This document shows positions 17,431 through 26,526 of a DNA stretch of 64,000 nt, in pieces. Both the position numbers and the translations under genes were made by a program. Origin of the DNA: Bradyrhizobium sp. U87765 SZCCT0048 (GTDB lineage: Bacteria; Pseudomonadota; Alphaproteobacteria; Rhizobiales; Xanthobacteraceae); contig NZ_JAFCMM010000004.1 in the NCBI RefSeq assembly GCF_018131225.1, forward strand, positions 682,001 to 746,000. Reading direction: 5' to 3'. How positions within the stretch are numbered: position 1 is the first letter of the stretch; each line of letters starts with the position of its first letter. Below the pieces are notes generated by a model. That model did no database searches, was not told the origin of the DNA, and saw nothing but the letters and a program-made list of their open reading frames with translations.

Positions 17431-17907
17431 ATGACCAACGGCAACGGCGCCCCGAACGAGAACGCCCCTCCGCCGCAGCTCAACGTGCTGGCGCAGTACA
17501 TCAAGGACCTGTCGTTCGAGAATCCGAACGCGCCGGGCTCGCTCGCCCCGCAGCAGCAGCAGCCTTCCATCAACATCCAGATCAACGTCGGGGCGCGTAA
17601 CCTCGGCGAAGATGATTTCGAGGTCACGCTGTCGATCGAGGGCAAGGCCGAGAGCGCCGGTACTCTGCTGTTCGGCTTCGAGCTCGCCTATGCCGGCGTG
17701 TTCAAGGTCCAGAACGTTCCGCAGGAGAACCTGCACCCGCTGATCATGATCGAGTGCCCGCGGCTGCTGTTCCCGTTCGCCCGTGAGATCGTCGCGACCG
17801 CGGTCCGCAATGGCGGCTTCCCGCCGCTGATGCTCGATCCGGTGGATTTCGTCGGCCTCTACCGCCAGAACATGGAGCGTCAGGCCCAGCAGATCCGTCC
17901 GAGCTGA
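17431..17907 (+). CDS. secB: Protein-export chaperone SecB
   Basis: Tetrameric cytoplasmic chaperone that keeps preproteins unfolded and hands them to SecA. The protein has 158 residues with the family landmarks YIKDLSFENPNAP, AYAGVFKVQN, CPRLLFPFAREIVA and GGFPPLMLDPVDF. The frame is open further upstream, but the ATG at 17431 has GGAGAG 6 nt before it and gives the normal N terminus. It is a single-gene unit followed by a hairpin terminator. Confidence 0.97.
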   Translation: MTNGNGAPNENAPPPQLNVLAQYIKDLSFENPNAPGSLAPQQQQPSINIQINVGARNLGEDDFEVTLSIEGKAESAGTLLFGFELAYAGVFKVQNVPQENLHPLIMIECPRLLFPFAREIVATAVRNGGFPPLMLDPVDFVGLYRQNMERQAQQIRPS

Positions 17908-17932
17908 GCCTCTCCCGACACCATCCAGCAGC

Positions 17933-17970
17933 AACGGCCCGGGCAGCGATGCACCGGGCCGTTTCGTTTG
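17933..17970 (+). terminator. Rho-independent terminator after secB
   Basis: AACGGCCCGG (17933-17942) pairs perfectly with CCGGGCCGTT (17954-17963). The 11-base loop can itself form a GCA/TGC pair. The stem is followed by TCGTTTG. It lies 25 bases after the secB stop. Confidence 0.75.
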
Positions 17971-18024
17971 AGAAAGCTGACGTTTCGAGAAGCCGACCAC
18001 CGCACGCGGATCGGCCGCGGACCT

Positions 18025-18741
18025 TCAGGTCGCCGGCGCCGGCGGGACCAGCTCCGGAATGAATTCCTTCCAGATCAGCTTTTCGCCGAAGGTCATGACA
18101 AAGGCGCGATGCGCTTCGCGGTCAGCCTCGGTGACACGCGCCGCCAGCGGTACTGGACGCTGCCGCCGTGGCCCGTCGACGAGGGCCTGTGCTTCCGTAC
18201 GGGGCGTTTCCGCGAGCAGAAGCTGCGACTGCCGGGCGCCGACAAGATCGATATAGACCTCGGCCAGCAACTCGGCGTCGAGCAGAGCGCCGTGCTTGGT
18301 GCGATGAGAGTTGTCGATGTTGTAGCGCGAGCAGAGATCGTCGAGCCGGTTGGACACGCCGGGATGCTTGCGGCGCGCCAGAAGCAGGGTGTCCACCAGG
18401 CGATCCCTGCCGATCGGCGGCCGCTTGATGCGCTCGAGCTCCGCATTGATGAAGCTGATGTCGAACGAGGCGTTGTGAATCACAAGCGGCGCATCGCCGA
18501 TGAATTCGAGGAATTCATCCACGACAGCGGCGAACAGCGGCTTGTCCGACAGGAACTCGCTCGACAGGCCGTGCACGGCGAACGCTTCCTGCGGCATGTC
18601 CCGCTCGGGATTGATGTAGCGATGGAAGCTCTGGCCCGTCGGCATGCGGTTGAAGACTTCGATGCAGCCGACTTCCACGAGCCGATCGCCGCGCAGCGGA
18701 TCGAGGCCGGTGGTTTCGGTATCGAGGACGATTTCACGCAT
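18025..18741 (-). CDS. dnaQ: DNA polymerase III epsilon subunit (proofreading exonuclease)
   Basis: The 3'-5' proofreading subunit of the replicative polymerase. The protein has 238 residues. Exo motifs are DTETTGLDP at the N terminus, HNASFDISF near residue 90 and the metal-binding KHGALLDAELLA near 145. The C-terminal third (after about 180) is the polymerase-contacting tail. It lies 30 bp downstream of coaE on the same strand. Its position, leading away from the predicted origin with coaE and maf, is typical of Rhizobiales. Confidence 0.96.
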   Translation of the reverse strand: MREIVLDTETTGLDPLRGDRLVEVGCIEVFNRMPTGQSFHRYINPERDMPQEAFAVHGLSSEFLSDKPLFAAVVDEFLEFIGDAPLVIHNASFDISFINAELERIKRPPIGRDRLVDTLLLARRKHPGVSNRLDDLCSRYNIDNSHRTKHGALLDAELLAEVYIDLVGARQSQLLLAETPRTEAQALVDGPRRQRPVPLAARVTEADREAHRAFVMTFGEKLIWKEFIPELVPPAPAT

Positions 18742-18771
18742 CTGGTCAGGAATCCGATCGAAGCCGGCGAA

Positions 18772-19371
18772 TCAGGCTCGCCGCCGCGGCATTGTAACGA
18801 CCTCGGCGAGAATTTCCTGGATGCGCTGCCGCACCGGCTCGACCCCAAACGAGGTATCCACGACGAAATCCGCCCGTTTGCGCTTCTCCGCATCAGGCAT
18901 CTGCCGCGCCAGGATGGCATCGAGCGCCTCCGGCGTCATGGTGCCCCGCGCCAGGATCCGCGCGCGCTGTTCCTCCGGCGAGGTCGTGACCACCACCACC
19001 GCGTCCACCCGCGCATTGCCTCCGGTCTCGAACAGCAGGGGGACGTCCAGCACCGCCACTGGAGCACCTGATTTTTCGGCAGCGTCGAGAAACGCCAGCT
19101 GATGGGAGCGCAGCATCGGATGCACGATGCCTTCGAGCTGCTTCATCGCATCGGGATTGTGCACGACACGAGCGGACAGTTTCTGGCGATCGACCTTGCC
19201 GTCCACGGTGGTGCCGGGGAATGCCGCCTCGATCGCCGGCGCGGCCTCGCCCTGATAGATCAGGTGCACGGTGGCGTCGGCGTCGTAGACCGGAACCCCG
19301 GCCTCGGCGAACAATTTCGCCGTGGTCGATTTTCCCATCCCGATCGAGCCGGTCAGTCCGAGCAGCCGCAT
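18772..19371 (-). CDS. coaE: Dephospho-CoA kinase
   Basis: Last step of coenzyme A synthesis: ATP-dependent 3'-phosphorylation of dephospho-CoA. The protein has 199 residues with the P-loop GLTGSIGMGKST at residues 4-15, the conserved DADATVH stretch and DVPLLFETG. A clear GAGAGGAA ribosome site precedes the ATG. It lies between maf and dnaQ. Confidence 0.97.
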   Translation of the reverse strand: MRLLGLTGSIGMGKSTTAKLFAEAGVPVYDADATVHLIYQGEAAPAIEAAFPGTTVDGKVDRQKLSARVVHNPDAMKQLEGIVHPMLRSHQLAFLDAAEKSGAPVAVLDVPLLFETGGNARVDAVVVVTTSPEEQRARILARGTMTPEALDAILARQMPDAEKRKRADFVVDTSFGVEPVRQRIQEILAEVVTMPRRRA

Positions 19372-19436
19372 TGATTCCTCTCATATCGCGCGATGGTATC
19401 GGCCATCGCAGGCCCCGGCGAACCCGGGCCGAACGC

Positions 19437-20045
19437 CTAGAATGCCAGCACGCCTTCGCCGCGAAAGAAGTCGAGCAGCGGCAACAATGGCAGGCCGAGA
19501 ATGGTAAAATGGTCGCCCTCGATGCGGGCGAACAGATGGACGCCCAGCTTTTCGAGCTGGTAGGCGCCGACTGTGGTGGTGACGGCATCGCCGGCAGCAT
19601 CGAGATAGGCGGAAATCGCCGCCGCACCGAGCGGGCGCATGGTCATCCGCGCGACCGCGACGTCGGCGAACAGAATCTCGCCGTCACGCGCCACCGCGAC
19701 GGCGCTGTGAAGTTCATGGGTCTGGCCCGCCAGCACCTGAAGCTGATCGAAAGCTTCGGCGCGGCCGGCGGGCTTGTTGAACAGCCGCTGTCCGAGCGCC
19801 AGCGTCTGGTCGGCGCCGATCACCAGATGGCCGGGCTGCGACACCGCCACCGCGCGCGCTTTCTCCGACGCCAGCAACTCAGCGATTTCGCCGGGCGACG
19901 TCAGGCCGGATGCCTGCTGGATCGCGCGCTCGTCGATCTCCGCAGGAATGGCCCGACAATCAAGCCCGGCCTGCTGCAGCAAAGCCTGACGCGAGCGGCT
20001 TTGCGACGCGAGAATGAGCGGCCTGTCGCCACGCCACAATGTCAT
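19437..20045 (-). CDS. maf: Maf-family nucleotide pyrophosphatase
   Basis: A 202-residue Maf/Ham1-fold protein. Family members hydrolyse non-canonical or modified nucleoside triphosphates (dTTP/UTP or m7GTP) and are linked to housecleaning and division control. LILASQSRSRQALLQQAG at the start, KARAVAVS and VIGADQTLALG are characteristic. The ATG lies 5 bases after the stop of the PPDK regulator gene, so the two are probably co-transcribed. Confidence 0.95.
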   Translation of the reverse strand: MTLWRGDRPLILASQSRSRQALLQQAGLDCRAIPAEIDERAIQQASGLTSPGEIAELLASEKARAVAVSQPGHLVIGADQTLALGQRLFNKPAGRAEAFDQLQVLAGQTHELHSAVAVARDGEILFADVAVARMTMRPLGAAAISAYLDAAGDAVTTTVGAYQLEKLGVHLFARIEGDHFTILGLPLLPLLDFFRGEGVLAF

Positions 20046-20049
20046 GGCG

Positions 20050-20886
20050 TCATCCCCGCTGCCGCTGGCGATCGGCGAAGAGCTTCATGATCGCGGCCGC
20101 GGTTTCCTCGATCGAGCGGCGGGTGACATCGATCAGCGGCCAGTTGTATTTGGCGCTGAGACGGCGTGCGAACGTCACCTCGTCGGTCACGGCCTGGCGG
20201 TCGATATAGGTGTCGTTATCGACCCGCGCGCCGATGCCGAGCAGGCGATTCTGGCGGATCTGGATCAGCCGTTCCGGTGCCGCATGCAGGCTGACCACCA
20301 GCGGCTTGGTCAAGGTCTCGAGCTGCCGCGGTATCGGAATGCCCGGCACCAGCGGCACATTGGCCGTGCGCACGCCGCGATTGGCGAGATAGATCGAGGT
20401 TGGTGTCTTGGACGTGCGGGATACACCGACCAGCACGACATCGGCCTCCTCGAGGCCTTCGGTGTGCTGACCATCGTCATGCATCATGGTGTAGTTGAGC
20501 GCGTCGATGCGTTTGAAGTATTCCGCATTGAGCGTGTGCTGCGCGCCGACCCGATGCGACGTCGACACGCCAAGATACGCCTGGAACAACTGCAGCACCG
20601 GCCCGATGATCGACAGGCTCGGGATGTTGATTTCCTTGCACTTGGCCTCGAGGCGCGAAACCAGTTCCTCCTCGAGCAGCGTGAACAGCACGATGCCCGG
20701 CGACTCCTCGATCTCGGCAAGCACGCGGTCGAGCTGCTTCTGGCTGCGGACCAGCGGGTAGACGTGCTCGACCGGGCTGACATGGGAGTATTGCGCAGCC
20801 ACCGCGCGCGCGACCGTGATCAGCGTTTCGCCGGTGGAATCGGACACCATATGGAGGTGAAAATAGCTGCCGGTGCTAGTCGCCAT
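20050..20886 (-). CDS. PPDK/PEP-synthase regulatory protein (DUF299 family)
   Basis: Bifunctional ADP-dependent kinase and phosphorylase family that switches pyruvate phosphate dikinase or PEP synthase off and on. The protein has about 278 residues with FHLHMVSDSTGET at the start and the P-loop-like GVSRTSKTPTSIYLA. The frame is open to 20910; the ATG at 20886 (MATSTGSYF) is preferred, with AGGAT upstream. Homologs (RP001 of Rickettsia and Caulobacter) sit next to hemE at the replication origin of alphaproteobacteria, and the same arrangement is found here. Confidence 0.92.
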   Translation of the reverse strand: MATSTGSYFHLHMVSDSTGETLITVARAVAAQYSHVSPVEHVYPLVRSQKQLDRVLAEIEESPGIVLFTLLEEELVSRLEAKCKEINIPSLSIIGPVLQLFQAYLGVSTSHRVGAQHTLNAEYFKRIDALNYTMMHDDGQHTEGLEEADVVLVGVSRTSKTPTSIYLANRGVRTANVPLVPGIPIPRQLETLTKPLVVSLHAAPERLIQIRQNRLLGIGARVDNDTYIDRQAVTDEVTFARRLSAKYNWPLIDVTRRSIEETAAAIMKLFADRQRQRG

Positions 20887-21244
20887 CGCACCGTATATCC
20901 TGTGAATCAATGTGGGGTCTTGGCGGCATGGGCGGGCGAGGGTCGGGAGCCTTGGGACAACACAGGTTTTGCTTCACAGCCCTTCTTATGGGATGAAGTG
21001 CGGCGCGCCGGTCGATGATAGTCGGGTTATGTGGATTTGTCTCTTGATAATCTCCAGCGGCCCGGCGCGAAGTCCTTAGAAACCATCGTGTTTCGCCGTC
21101 CGGTGGAATCCGCGGGATGACGCGGATAAGTCGGACCGGGTGTGGACAGGACGGGGACAGGGAGTCGAGGGTTTTGTGTGAGTCTAGTCCACCGCCTAAC
21201 AACTACTAACCTAGAATCTTAGAATAGAATTTAAGAGAAGGCAG
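20887..21244. other. Predicted chromosomal replication origin (oriC)
   Basis: The non-coding gap between the DUF299 gene and hemE, the place of the origin in Caulobacter and Rickettsia. Seen here: five GANTC (CcrM methylation) sites at 20904, 21106, 21162, 21180 and 21214; an AT-rich block at 21197-21240 (about 73% A+T) next to hemE; and DnaA-box-like words TGTGAATCA (20901), TGTGGATTT (21030), CGCGGATAA (21120) and TGTGGACAG (21141). None of these boxes is a perfect TTATCCACA. Genes on both sides point away from the gap. The region must also carry the hemE promoter. Confidence 0.6.
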
Positions 21245-22285
21245 ATGGACGGCAACGCGGTGCGTAACCCTGTTCTCGATGTGCTCGCTGGCAGGCCCAT
21301 GACCGTTCCTCCGGTCTGGATGATGCGGCAGGCCGGGCGCTATCTTCCCGAATACCGCGCCCTGCGCGCCAAGGCGGGATCGTTCCTCGACCTCTGCTTC
21401 AATCCGGAGATGGCAGCCGACGTCACCCTGCAGCCAATCCATCGGTTTGGTTTTGACGCCGCCATCCTGTTCTCCGATATCCTGGTCATTCCGCATGCCC
21501 TCGGCCAGACCGTGAGGTTTGCGGTCGGCGAGGGGCCCCAGCTTGCACCCTTGCAGGATGCGGCGGCGATCGACCGTCTCCCTGCCGCTGTCGATCAGGC
21601 GATTCTCGCGCCGGTCTACGACACCGTGCGGCGGGTGAGGGCGAGCCTCGATCCATCCGTGGCACTGCTCGGGTTCTGTGGCGCGCCCTGGACGGTCGCG
21701 ACCTACATGATCGCCGGCCATGGAACACCGGACCAGGCGCCGGCGCGGCTGTTCGCGTATCGGCAGCCCGAGGCGTTCGCGCGGCTGATCGATCGTCTTG
21801 TCGACAGCTCGATCGTCTATCTGCATCGCCAGATCGAGGCGGGCGCCGATGCGGTGCAGCTGTTCGATACCTGGGCGGGCGTGCTGCCGCCGGAAGAATT
21901 CATTCGGTGGTGCATCGAGCCGGCGGCGCGCATCGTCGACGGCCTGCGAAAGCTGGTTCCCGACGCCAGGGTGATCGGCTTTCCCCGTGGCGCCGGCGCG
22001 ATGCTCGGCGATTACATCGATCGCGTCGCCGTCAATGGCGTGAGCGTCGACTGGATGGCCGATCGCCGCATGGTCCGGTCACGGATTCAGCCGAGGGTGG
22101 CGGTGCAGGGCAATCTCGATCCGCTGGTGCTGCTCGCCGGTGGCGACGCGCTCGATCGCGCCGTTGATCGCATCCTCGAGGATTTCGCCGGCGGCCGTTT
22201 CATCTTCAATCTCGGCCACGGCATTCTGCCGGAGACACCGATCGCGCATGTCGAGCGCATGCTCGCACGGGTGCGCAGGAGCTAA
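21245..22285 (+). CDS. hemE: Uroporphyrinogen decarboxylase
   Basis: Decarboxylates uroporphyrinogen III to coproporphyrinogen III in heme synthesis. The protein has 346 residues. The signature PPVWMMRQAGRYLPEYR is near residue 20; FSDILVIPHALG carries the catalytic Asp, and GFCGAPWTVATYM and FNLGHGILPETP follow. GAGAAGG precedes the ATG. It is followed 9 bp later by hemJ, a heme gene from a later step, so these form a heme operon beside the origin. Confidence 0.98.
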   Translation: MDGNAVRNPVLDVLAGRPMTVPPVWMMRQAGRYLPEYRALRAKAGSFLDLCFNPEMAADVTLQPIHRFGFDAAILFSDILVIPHALGQTVRFAVGEGPQLAPLQDAAAIDRLPAAVDQAILAPVYDTVRRVRASLDPSVALLGFCGAPWTVATYMIAGHGTPDQAPARLFAYRQPEAFARLIDRLVDSSIVYLHRQIEAGADAVQLFDTWAGVLPPEEFIRWCIEPAARIVDGLRKLVPDARVIGFPRGAGAMLGDYIDRVAVNGVSVDWMADRRMVRSRIQPRVAVQGNLDPLVLLAGGDALDRAVDRILEDFAGGRFIFNLGHGILPETPIAHVERMLARVRRS

Positions 22286-22294
22286 GGGGACCGG

Positions 22295-22717
22295 ATGTAC
22301 GAGTGGTTGAAGGCGCTGCACGTCATCGCCGTGATGTCGTGGATGGCGGGCATGCTCTACCTGCCGCGGCTGTTCGTCTATCACTGCGATGCCGAAGTCG
22401 GATCGAAGCAGTCCGAGACTTTCAAGCTGATGGAGCGCCGGCTGCTGAGGGCGATCATCAACCCGGCCATGGTCGTGACCTGGGTGGTTGGTCTCTACCT
22501 CGCCTGGTCGGGCCACTGGTACTCCGCGCCATGGTTTCACGTGAAGCTCGCGCTGGTGCTGGCGATGTCGGGGCTGCACGGATTCTTCTCGGCCCGGGTG
22601 CGCGACTTCGCGCTCGACCGGAACACCCGAAGTCATAAATTTTACCGTATTATCAATGAGGTAGTTACGCTTCTGATGATCGGTATCGTGATCATGGTGA
22701 TCGTCAAGCCGTTCTGA
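22295..22717 (+). CDS. hemJ: HemJ-type protoporphyrinogen IX oxidase
   Basis: A 140-residue integral membrane protein with four hydrophobic helices that oxidises protoporphyrinogen IX in bacteria lacking HemG or HemY. The first helix has the family motif WLKALHVIAVMSWMAGMLYLP with the His thought to bind heme. RRLLRAIINPAMV and WFHVKLALVL are also family marks. It is coupled to hemE. A parS-like word overlaps WFHVK (see findings). Confidence 0.95.
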   Translation: MYEWLKALHVIAVMSWMAGMLYLPRLFVYHCDAEVGSKQSETFKLMERRLLRAIINPAMVVTWVVGLYLAWSGHWYSAPWFHVKLALVLAMSGLHGFFSARVRDFALDRNTRSHKFYRIINEVVTLLMIGIVIMVIVKPF

Positions 22718-23026
22718 TCACAGGGCTGTTGAACCCGGCGCGGCCATCAAGCACCAAGAGATTGGTCGGGGTTGCCCGGCCTCGTGTCGGGCTGCTGCGG
22801 AAACGATCTTGCGCAACCGGCCGCCGCTTTCTATATTTGTCACATCCCACCCAACGCAGGCGGATGTGGTTGTGACGCGGTTTGTTTTCTGAACCGGTCG
22901 CCGCATCAAGTTCCAGGCCCGTCAACGGTTCCTTCGCGCTCAAGACCTGCGGATTTCCCTTCTGGTCGCAATCCGCTCAGTCGTCGACGCCCTGCTCCCC
23001 CTCTCCGCACTCATCAGGACCACCCC
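22718..23026 (+). other. Long leader of rho
   Basis: 309 bases between hemJ and rho. The rho frame is open back to 22772, but the family start is at 23027. No stable hairpin or promoter was picked with confidence. A long untranslated leader would fit the known autoregulation of rho by termination in its own leader, but this is inference. The region is C-rich on the plus strand just before the start, as expected for a rut-like site. Confidence 0.35.
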
Positions 23027-24292
23027 ATGCGGGAAATGAAACTCCAGGACCTCAAGTCCAAGACCCCAGCCGAACTCGTGTCGTTCGCGGAGGAGCTTGG
23101 GGTCGAGAATGCCAGCACCATGCGCAAGCAGGAGCTGATGTTCGCCATTCTCAAACAATTGGCCATCCAGGAAATCGATATCATCGGCGAAGGCGTCGTC
23201 GAGGTGCTGCCCGACGGCTTCGGCTTCCTGCGCTCGCCCGATGCCAACTACCTGCCCGGCCCGGACGATATCTACGTCTCGCCGTCGCAGATCCGACGCT
23301 TCGGCCTGCGGACCGGTGATACCATCGAGGGTCACATCCGTTCGCCGAAGGAAGGCGAGCGCTACTTTGCGTTGCTCAAGGTCAACACCCTCAACTTCGA
23401 GGATCCGGAGAAGGCCAAGCACAAGGTCAACTTCGACAACCTGACGCCGCTGTTTCCGGACGAGCGCTTCCGTCTCGAACTCGAAGATCCGACCCGCAAG
23501 GATCTCTCGGCCCGTGTCATCGATATCGTCGCGCCGATCGGCAAGGGCCAGCGCGCGCTGATCGTCGCGCCGCCGCGCACCGGCAAGACGGTGCTGATGC
23601 AGAATATCGCGCACTCGATCACCGCGAATCACCCCGAGTGCTATTTGATCGTGCTGCTGATCGACGAGCGTCCGGAGGAAGTCACGGACATGCAGCGCTC
23701 GGTGAAGGGCGAGGTGGTGTCCTCGACCTTCGACGAGCCGGCGGTGCGCCACGTCCAGGTCGCCGAAATGGTCATCGAGAAGGCCAAGCGCCTGGTCGAG
23801 CATGGCCGTGACGTCGTCATCCTGCTGGATTCGATCACCCGCCTCGGCCGCGCCTACAACACCGTGGTGCCGTCCTCCGGCAAGGTGCTGACCGGCGGCG
23901 TCGACGCCAATGCCTTGCAGCGTCCGAAGCGTTTCTTCGGCGCGGCCCGCAACATCGAGGAAGGCGGTTCGCTGACCATCATCGCGACCGCGCTGGTCGA
24001 TACCGGCAGCCGCATGGACGAAGTGATTTTCGAAGAGTTCAAGGGCACCGGCAACTCTGAACTGATTCTCGACCGCAAGGTGTCCGACAAGCGCACCTTC
24101 CCGGCGATCGACATCACCCGCTCGGGCACCCGCAAGGAAGAGCTGCTCACCGATCCGCAGCAGCTCAAGAAGATGTACGTCCTGCGCCGCATTCTCAATC
24201 CGATGGGCACCATGGACGCCATCGACTTCCTGCTCGACAAGCTGCGCAACACCAAGAGCAACTCCGAGTTCTTCGATTCGATGAACACCTGA
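23027..24292 (+). CDS. rho: Transcription termination factor Rho
   Basis: Hexameric RNA helicase that ends transcription. From the ATG at 23027 it has 421 residues. It shows an N-terminal helix bundle (KLQDLKSKTPAELV), the RNA-binding domain with GFGFLRSPDANYLP, Walker A APPRTGKT, Walker B VILLDSITRL and the secondary RNA loop VLTGGVDANALQRP. It ends SNSEFFDSMNT. The start is chosen by the family N terminus; the frame upstream lacks similarity. Confidence 0.98.
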   Translation: MREMKLQDLKSKTPAELVSFAEELGVENASTMRKQELMFAILKQLAIQEIDIIGEGVVEVLPDGFGFLRSPDANYLPGPDDIYVSPSQIRRFGLRTGDTIEGHIRSPKEGERYFALLKVNTLNFEDPEKAKHKVNFDNLTPLFPDERFRLELEDPTRKDLSARVIDIVAPIGKGQRALIVAPPRTGKTVLMQNIAHSITANHPECYLIVLLIDERPEEVTDMQRSVKGEVVSSTFDEPAVRHVQVAEMVIEKAKRLVEHGRDVVILLDSITRLGRAYNTVVPSSGKVLTGGVDANALQRPKRFFGAARNIEEGGSLTIIATALVDTGSRMDEVIFEEFKGTGNSELILDRKVSDKRTFPAIDITRSGTRKEELLTDPQQLKKMYVLRRILNPMGTMDAIDFLLDKLRNTKSNSEFFDSMNT

Positions 24293-24317
24293 TCGAACGG
24301 GTCATCGCGACGCTCGC

Positions 24318-24356
24318 GGCCGGATCGCTGACAAAGCGGTCCGGCCGTTGTCGTTT
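24318..24356 (+). terminator. Rho-independent terminator after rho
   Basis: GGCCGGATCGCT (24318-24329) pairs with AGCGGTCCGGCC (24335-24346) with one G-T wobble around a GACAA loop, followed by GTTGTCGTTT. It lies 25 bases past the rho stop and shortly before the convergent end of the DUF255 gene. Confidence 0.75.
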
Positions 24357-24365
24357 GCGGGGATC

Positions 24366-26402
24366 TCAGGCAGGGCGTGGCAGCACGCGTTCGCGCAATG
24401 CGGCCGGATCGGTCACCGGCAGTGAACAGCTTCGCCCACGGCAGACGAAGGCGGCGGCCCGGCCGTTCGCGGCCGCGATCTTGTCCCGCACGGGATGATC
24501 GGTGGCGAGCCCGTCGCTGCCTGCGACATGCGAGACGATGGTCGTGGCATATGGCAGCCGACGCGCTGCAGTGAGGAGCGCACGCGCTGTATCGTCACTG
24601 CCGATGACGACGATCTCGGCGCCAGTGAGATGCAGGTCGAGCGCGTTCAGCAGCGACAGATGACCGAAGATGTTTTCGGTGGCGTTCGGCAGCAGCGCGC
24701 TGAACAGCTCGTCGCGTCTTTGGTGCCAATCGGCATCGCCAGTGAGCGTCGCCAGGCGAACGAGGTTCTGGGCGATCAGGCCGTTGTGGTTGGGAATGGC
24801 GTCGTCCGTCGTGGCATGGGGGCGGACGATCAGACCTTCAGCATCGTCGGCGGTGAGGTAGTAGCCGCCATGCTCGCTGTCGGCGTAGTGGCGCTCGAGA
24901 ACGTGCTGCCATCGCACCGCGAGATCGAGGCAGTCGGATTCGGATGTTGCTTCGAACAGAGCGAGGCTTGCCCGGATCATCGCGGCAGCGTCGGACGCCA
25001 GCCCCGGAAACAGCAGCTTGCCATCGCGGCTGGAATGACCCAGCCGGTCGGCGCGGGTCATGTGCTGTCTGATAGCGTCGAATGCGCCGCGGGCGAGGGC
25101 GAGCCAGTCCGGTCGTTCGAATGCATTGGCTGCATGAACCAGGGCTGCGATCGTCAGCCCGTTCCAGTCGGCGAGTATCTTGTCGTCGAGCCCTGGGCGA
25201 ATTCGTTGTGCCCGTGCTGCAAGCAGCCTGGCGCGCATCGCCGCGAGGCGGTCGTCATCCGCCGAAATCACCCCAGCCTGTGCGAGGCGATTGAGGATGT
25301 TGTGGCCTTCGAAATTGCCGGCGGCCGTGATGTCGTATGCGGCAGAAAAAACAGCGGCGTCCGCGGCGCCGAGGACGTCCGCGATTTCTGCCGACGACCA
25401 GACGTAGAACTTGCCTTCCTCACCTTCCGAATCTGCATCGAGCGATGACGCGAAGGCGCCCTGCGCCGTGGTCATTTCGCGTATCAGCCAGCCGACGGTG
25501 TCCTCCGCGCGATGACGCAGCAGCGGATGCGGCGCGCGGCTGTAATCGAGGGCCAGCAGATCGAGGATCTGGGCGTTGTCGTACAGCATCTTTTCGAAGT
25601 GCGGCACCAGCCAGCGTTCGTCGACGGAGTAGCGCGCGTAGCCGCCGCCGAGATGATCGTAGATGCCGCCTTCGCTCATGCGTGTCAGCGCCAGCGCTGA
25701 CGTGATGAAGAAGCGTTGATCGGATGTACGGGCGCCGGCGCGCCAGATGAATTCGAGCATTGACGGCTGCGGAAATTTCGGTGCGCCGCGCAGGCCGCCA
25801 TTCACGGGATCGGTGGCGCGCGCGATCGACGCGGCGGCGCTGTCGAGTTCGGCGATGCCGAGGCTGCCGGGATTGTCGACGCGTGCACGGTGCGCGAGGC
25901 GGGCCACGAGGGCGGTGCGGTTCTGGGTCACCTTGTCGGGTTCGTCGCGGAAGACGCGGGCGACTTCGCGCAGCACGTCGGCGAAGGCCGGCCGGCCATA
26001 CTGGGCGTCTTTCGGAAAATACGTTCCGCCCCAGAACGGCTCGCCATCCGGGGTGAGAAACATGGTCAGGGGCCAGCCACCGGGTTCGCCAAGGTGGTGC
26101 AGGGCATTCATGTAGATCTGGTCGATGTCAGGCCGCTCCTCGCGGTCGACCTTGATGTTGACGAACAGCGCGTTCATCAGCCGAGCCGTGGCAGCATCCT
26201 CGAAACTTTCGTGTGCCATGACATGGCACCAGTGGCAGGCGGCGTAGCCGATCGAGAGCAGGATTGGCTTGTCGCTGCGCTTCGCTTCTGCGAGCGCCGC
26301 CGGACTCCAGGGCCACCAGTCGACGGGGTTGTCGCGATGCTGCAGCAGGTAGGGGCTTGTTTCCATCGCGAGTCGATTTTGTTGCGGTGCGATATAGGCC
26401 AC
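24366..26402 (-). CDS. Thioredoxin-domain protein of the YyaL/SPATA20 (DUF255) family
   Basis: About 678 residues. An N-terminal thioredoxin-like domain has NRLAMETSPYLLQH, NPVDWWPW and the CHWC motif (GYAACHWCHVM). It is followed by an (alpha/alpha)6 barrel resembling N-acylglucosamine epimerase or glycoside hydrolase folds. Family members are widespread but their reaction is not established. The frame is open to 26528; the GTG at 26402 is preferred because it keeps the conserved NRLA region and leaves room for the divergent mnmE promoter. A GTG at 26435 is possible. Confidence 0.85.
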   Translation of the reverse strand: MAYIAPQQNRLAMETSPYLLQHRDNPVDWWPWSPAALAEAKRSDKPILLSIGYAACHWCHVMAHESFEDAATARLMNALFVNIKVDREERPDIDQIYMNALHHLGEPGGWPLTMFLTPDGEPFWGGTYFPKDAQYGRPAFADVLREVARVFRDEPDKVTQNRTALVARLAHRARVDNPGSLGIAELDSAAASIARATDPVNGGLRGAPKFPQPSMLEFIWRAGARTSDQRFFITSALALTRMSEGGIYDHLGGGYARYSVDERWLVPHFEKMLYDNAQILDLLALDYSRAPHPLLRHRAEDTVGWLIREMTTAQGAFASSLDADSEGEEGKFYVWSSAEIADVLGAADAAVFSAAYDITAAGNFEGHNILNRLAQAGVISADDDRLAAMRARLLAARAQRIRPGLDDKILADWNGLTIAALVHAANAFERPDWLALARGAFDAIRQHMTRADRLGHSSRDGKLLFPGLASDAAAMIRASLALFEATSESDCLDLAVRWQHVLERHYADSEHGGYYLTADDAEGLIVRPHATTDDAIPNHNGLIAQNLVRLATLTGDADWHQRRDELFSALLPNATENIFGHLSLLNALDLHLTGAEIVVIGSDDTARALLTAARRLPYATTIVSHVAGSDGLATDHPVRDKIAAANGRAAAFVCRGRSCSLPVTDPAALRERVLPRPA

Positions 26403-26526
26403 TGGCTGACTCGATGAATTGGTGCGGTGCAGCACAATCGACAGTTTGAATATGCTGCAATGCAATATAAAGACGCACCCCGGCCAAAGCCTTTGCCGTG
26501 TTGCATTCCCAGGTGACAAATAGCCC

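Noticed and set aside
17040..17645. Minus-strand frame covering the gap before secB
   Set aside because: Overlaps secB and has no family features; the gap is best left non-coding.
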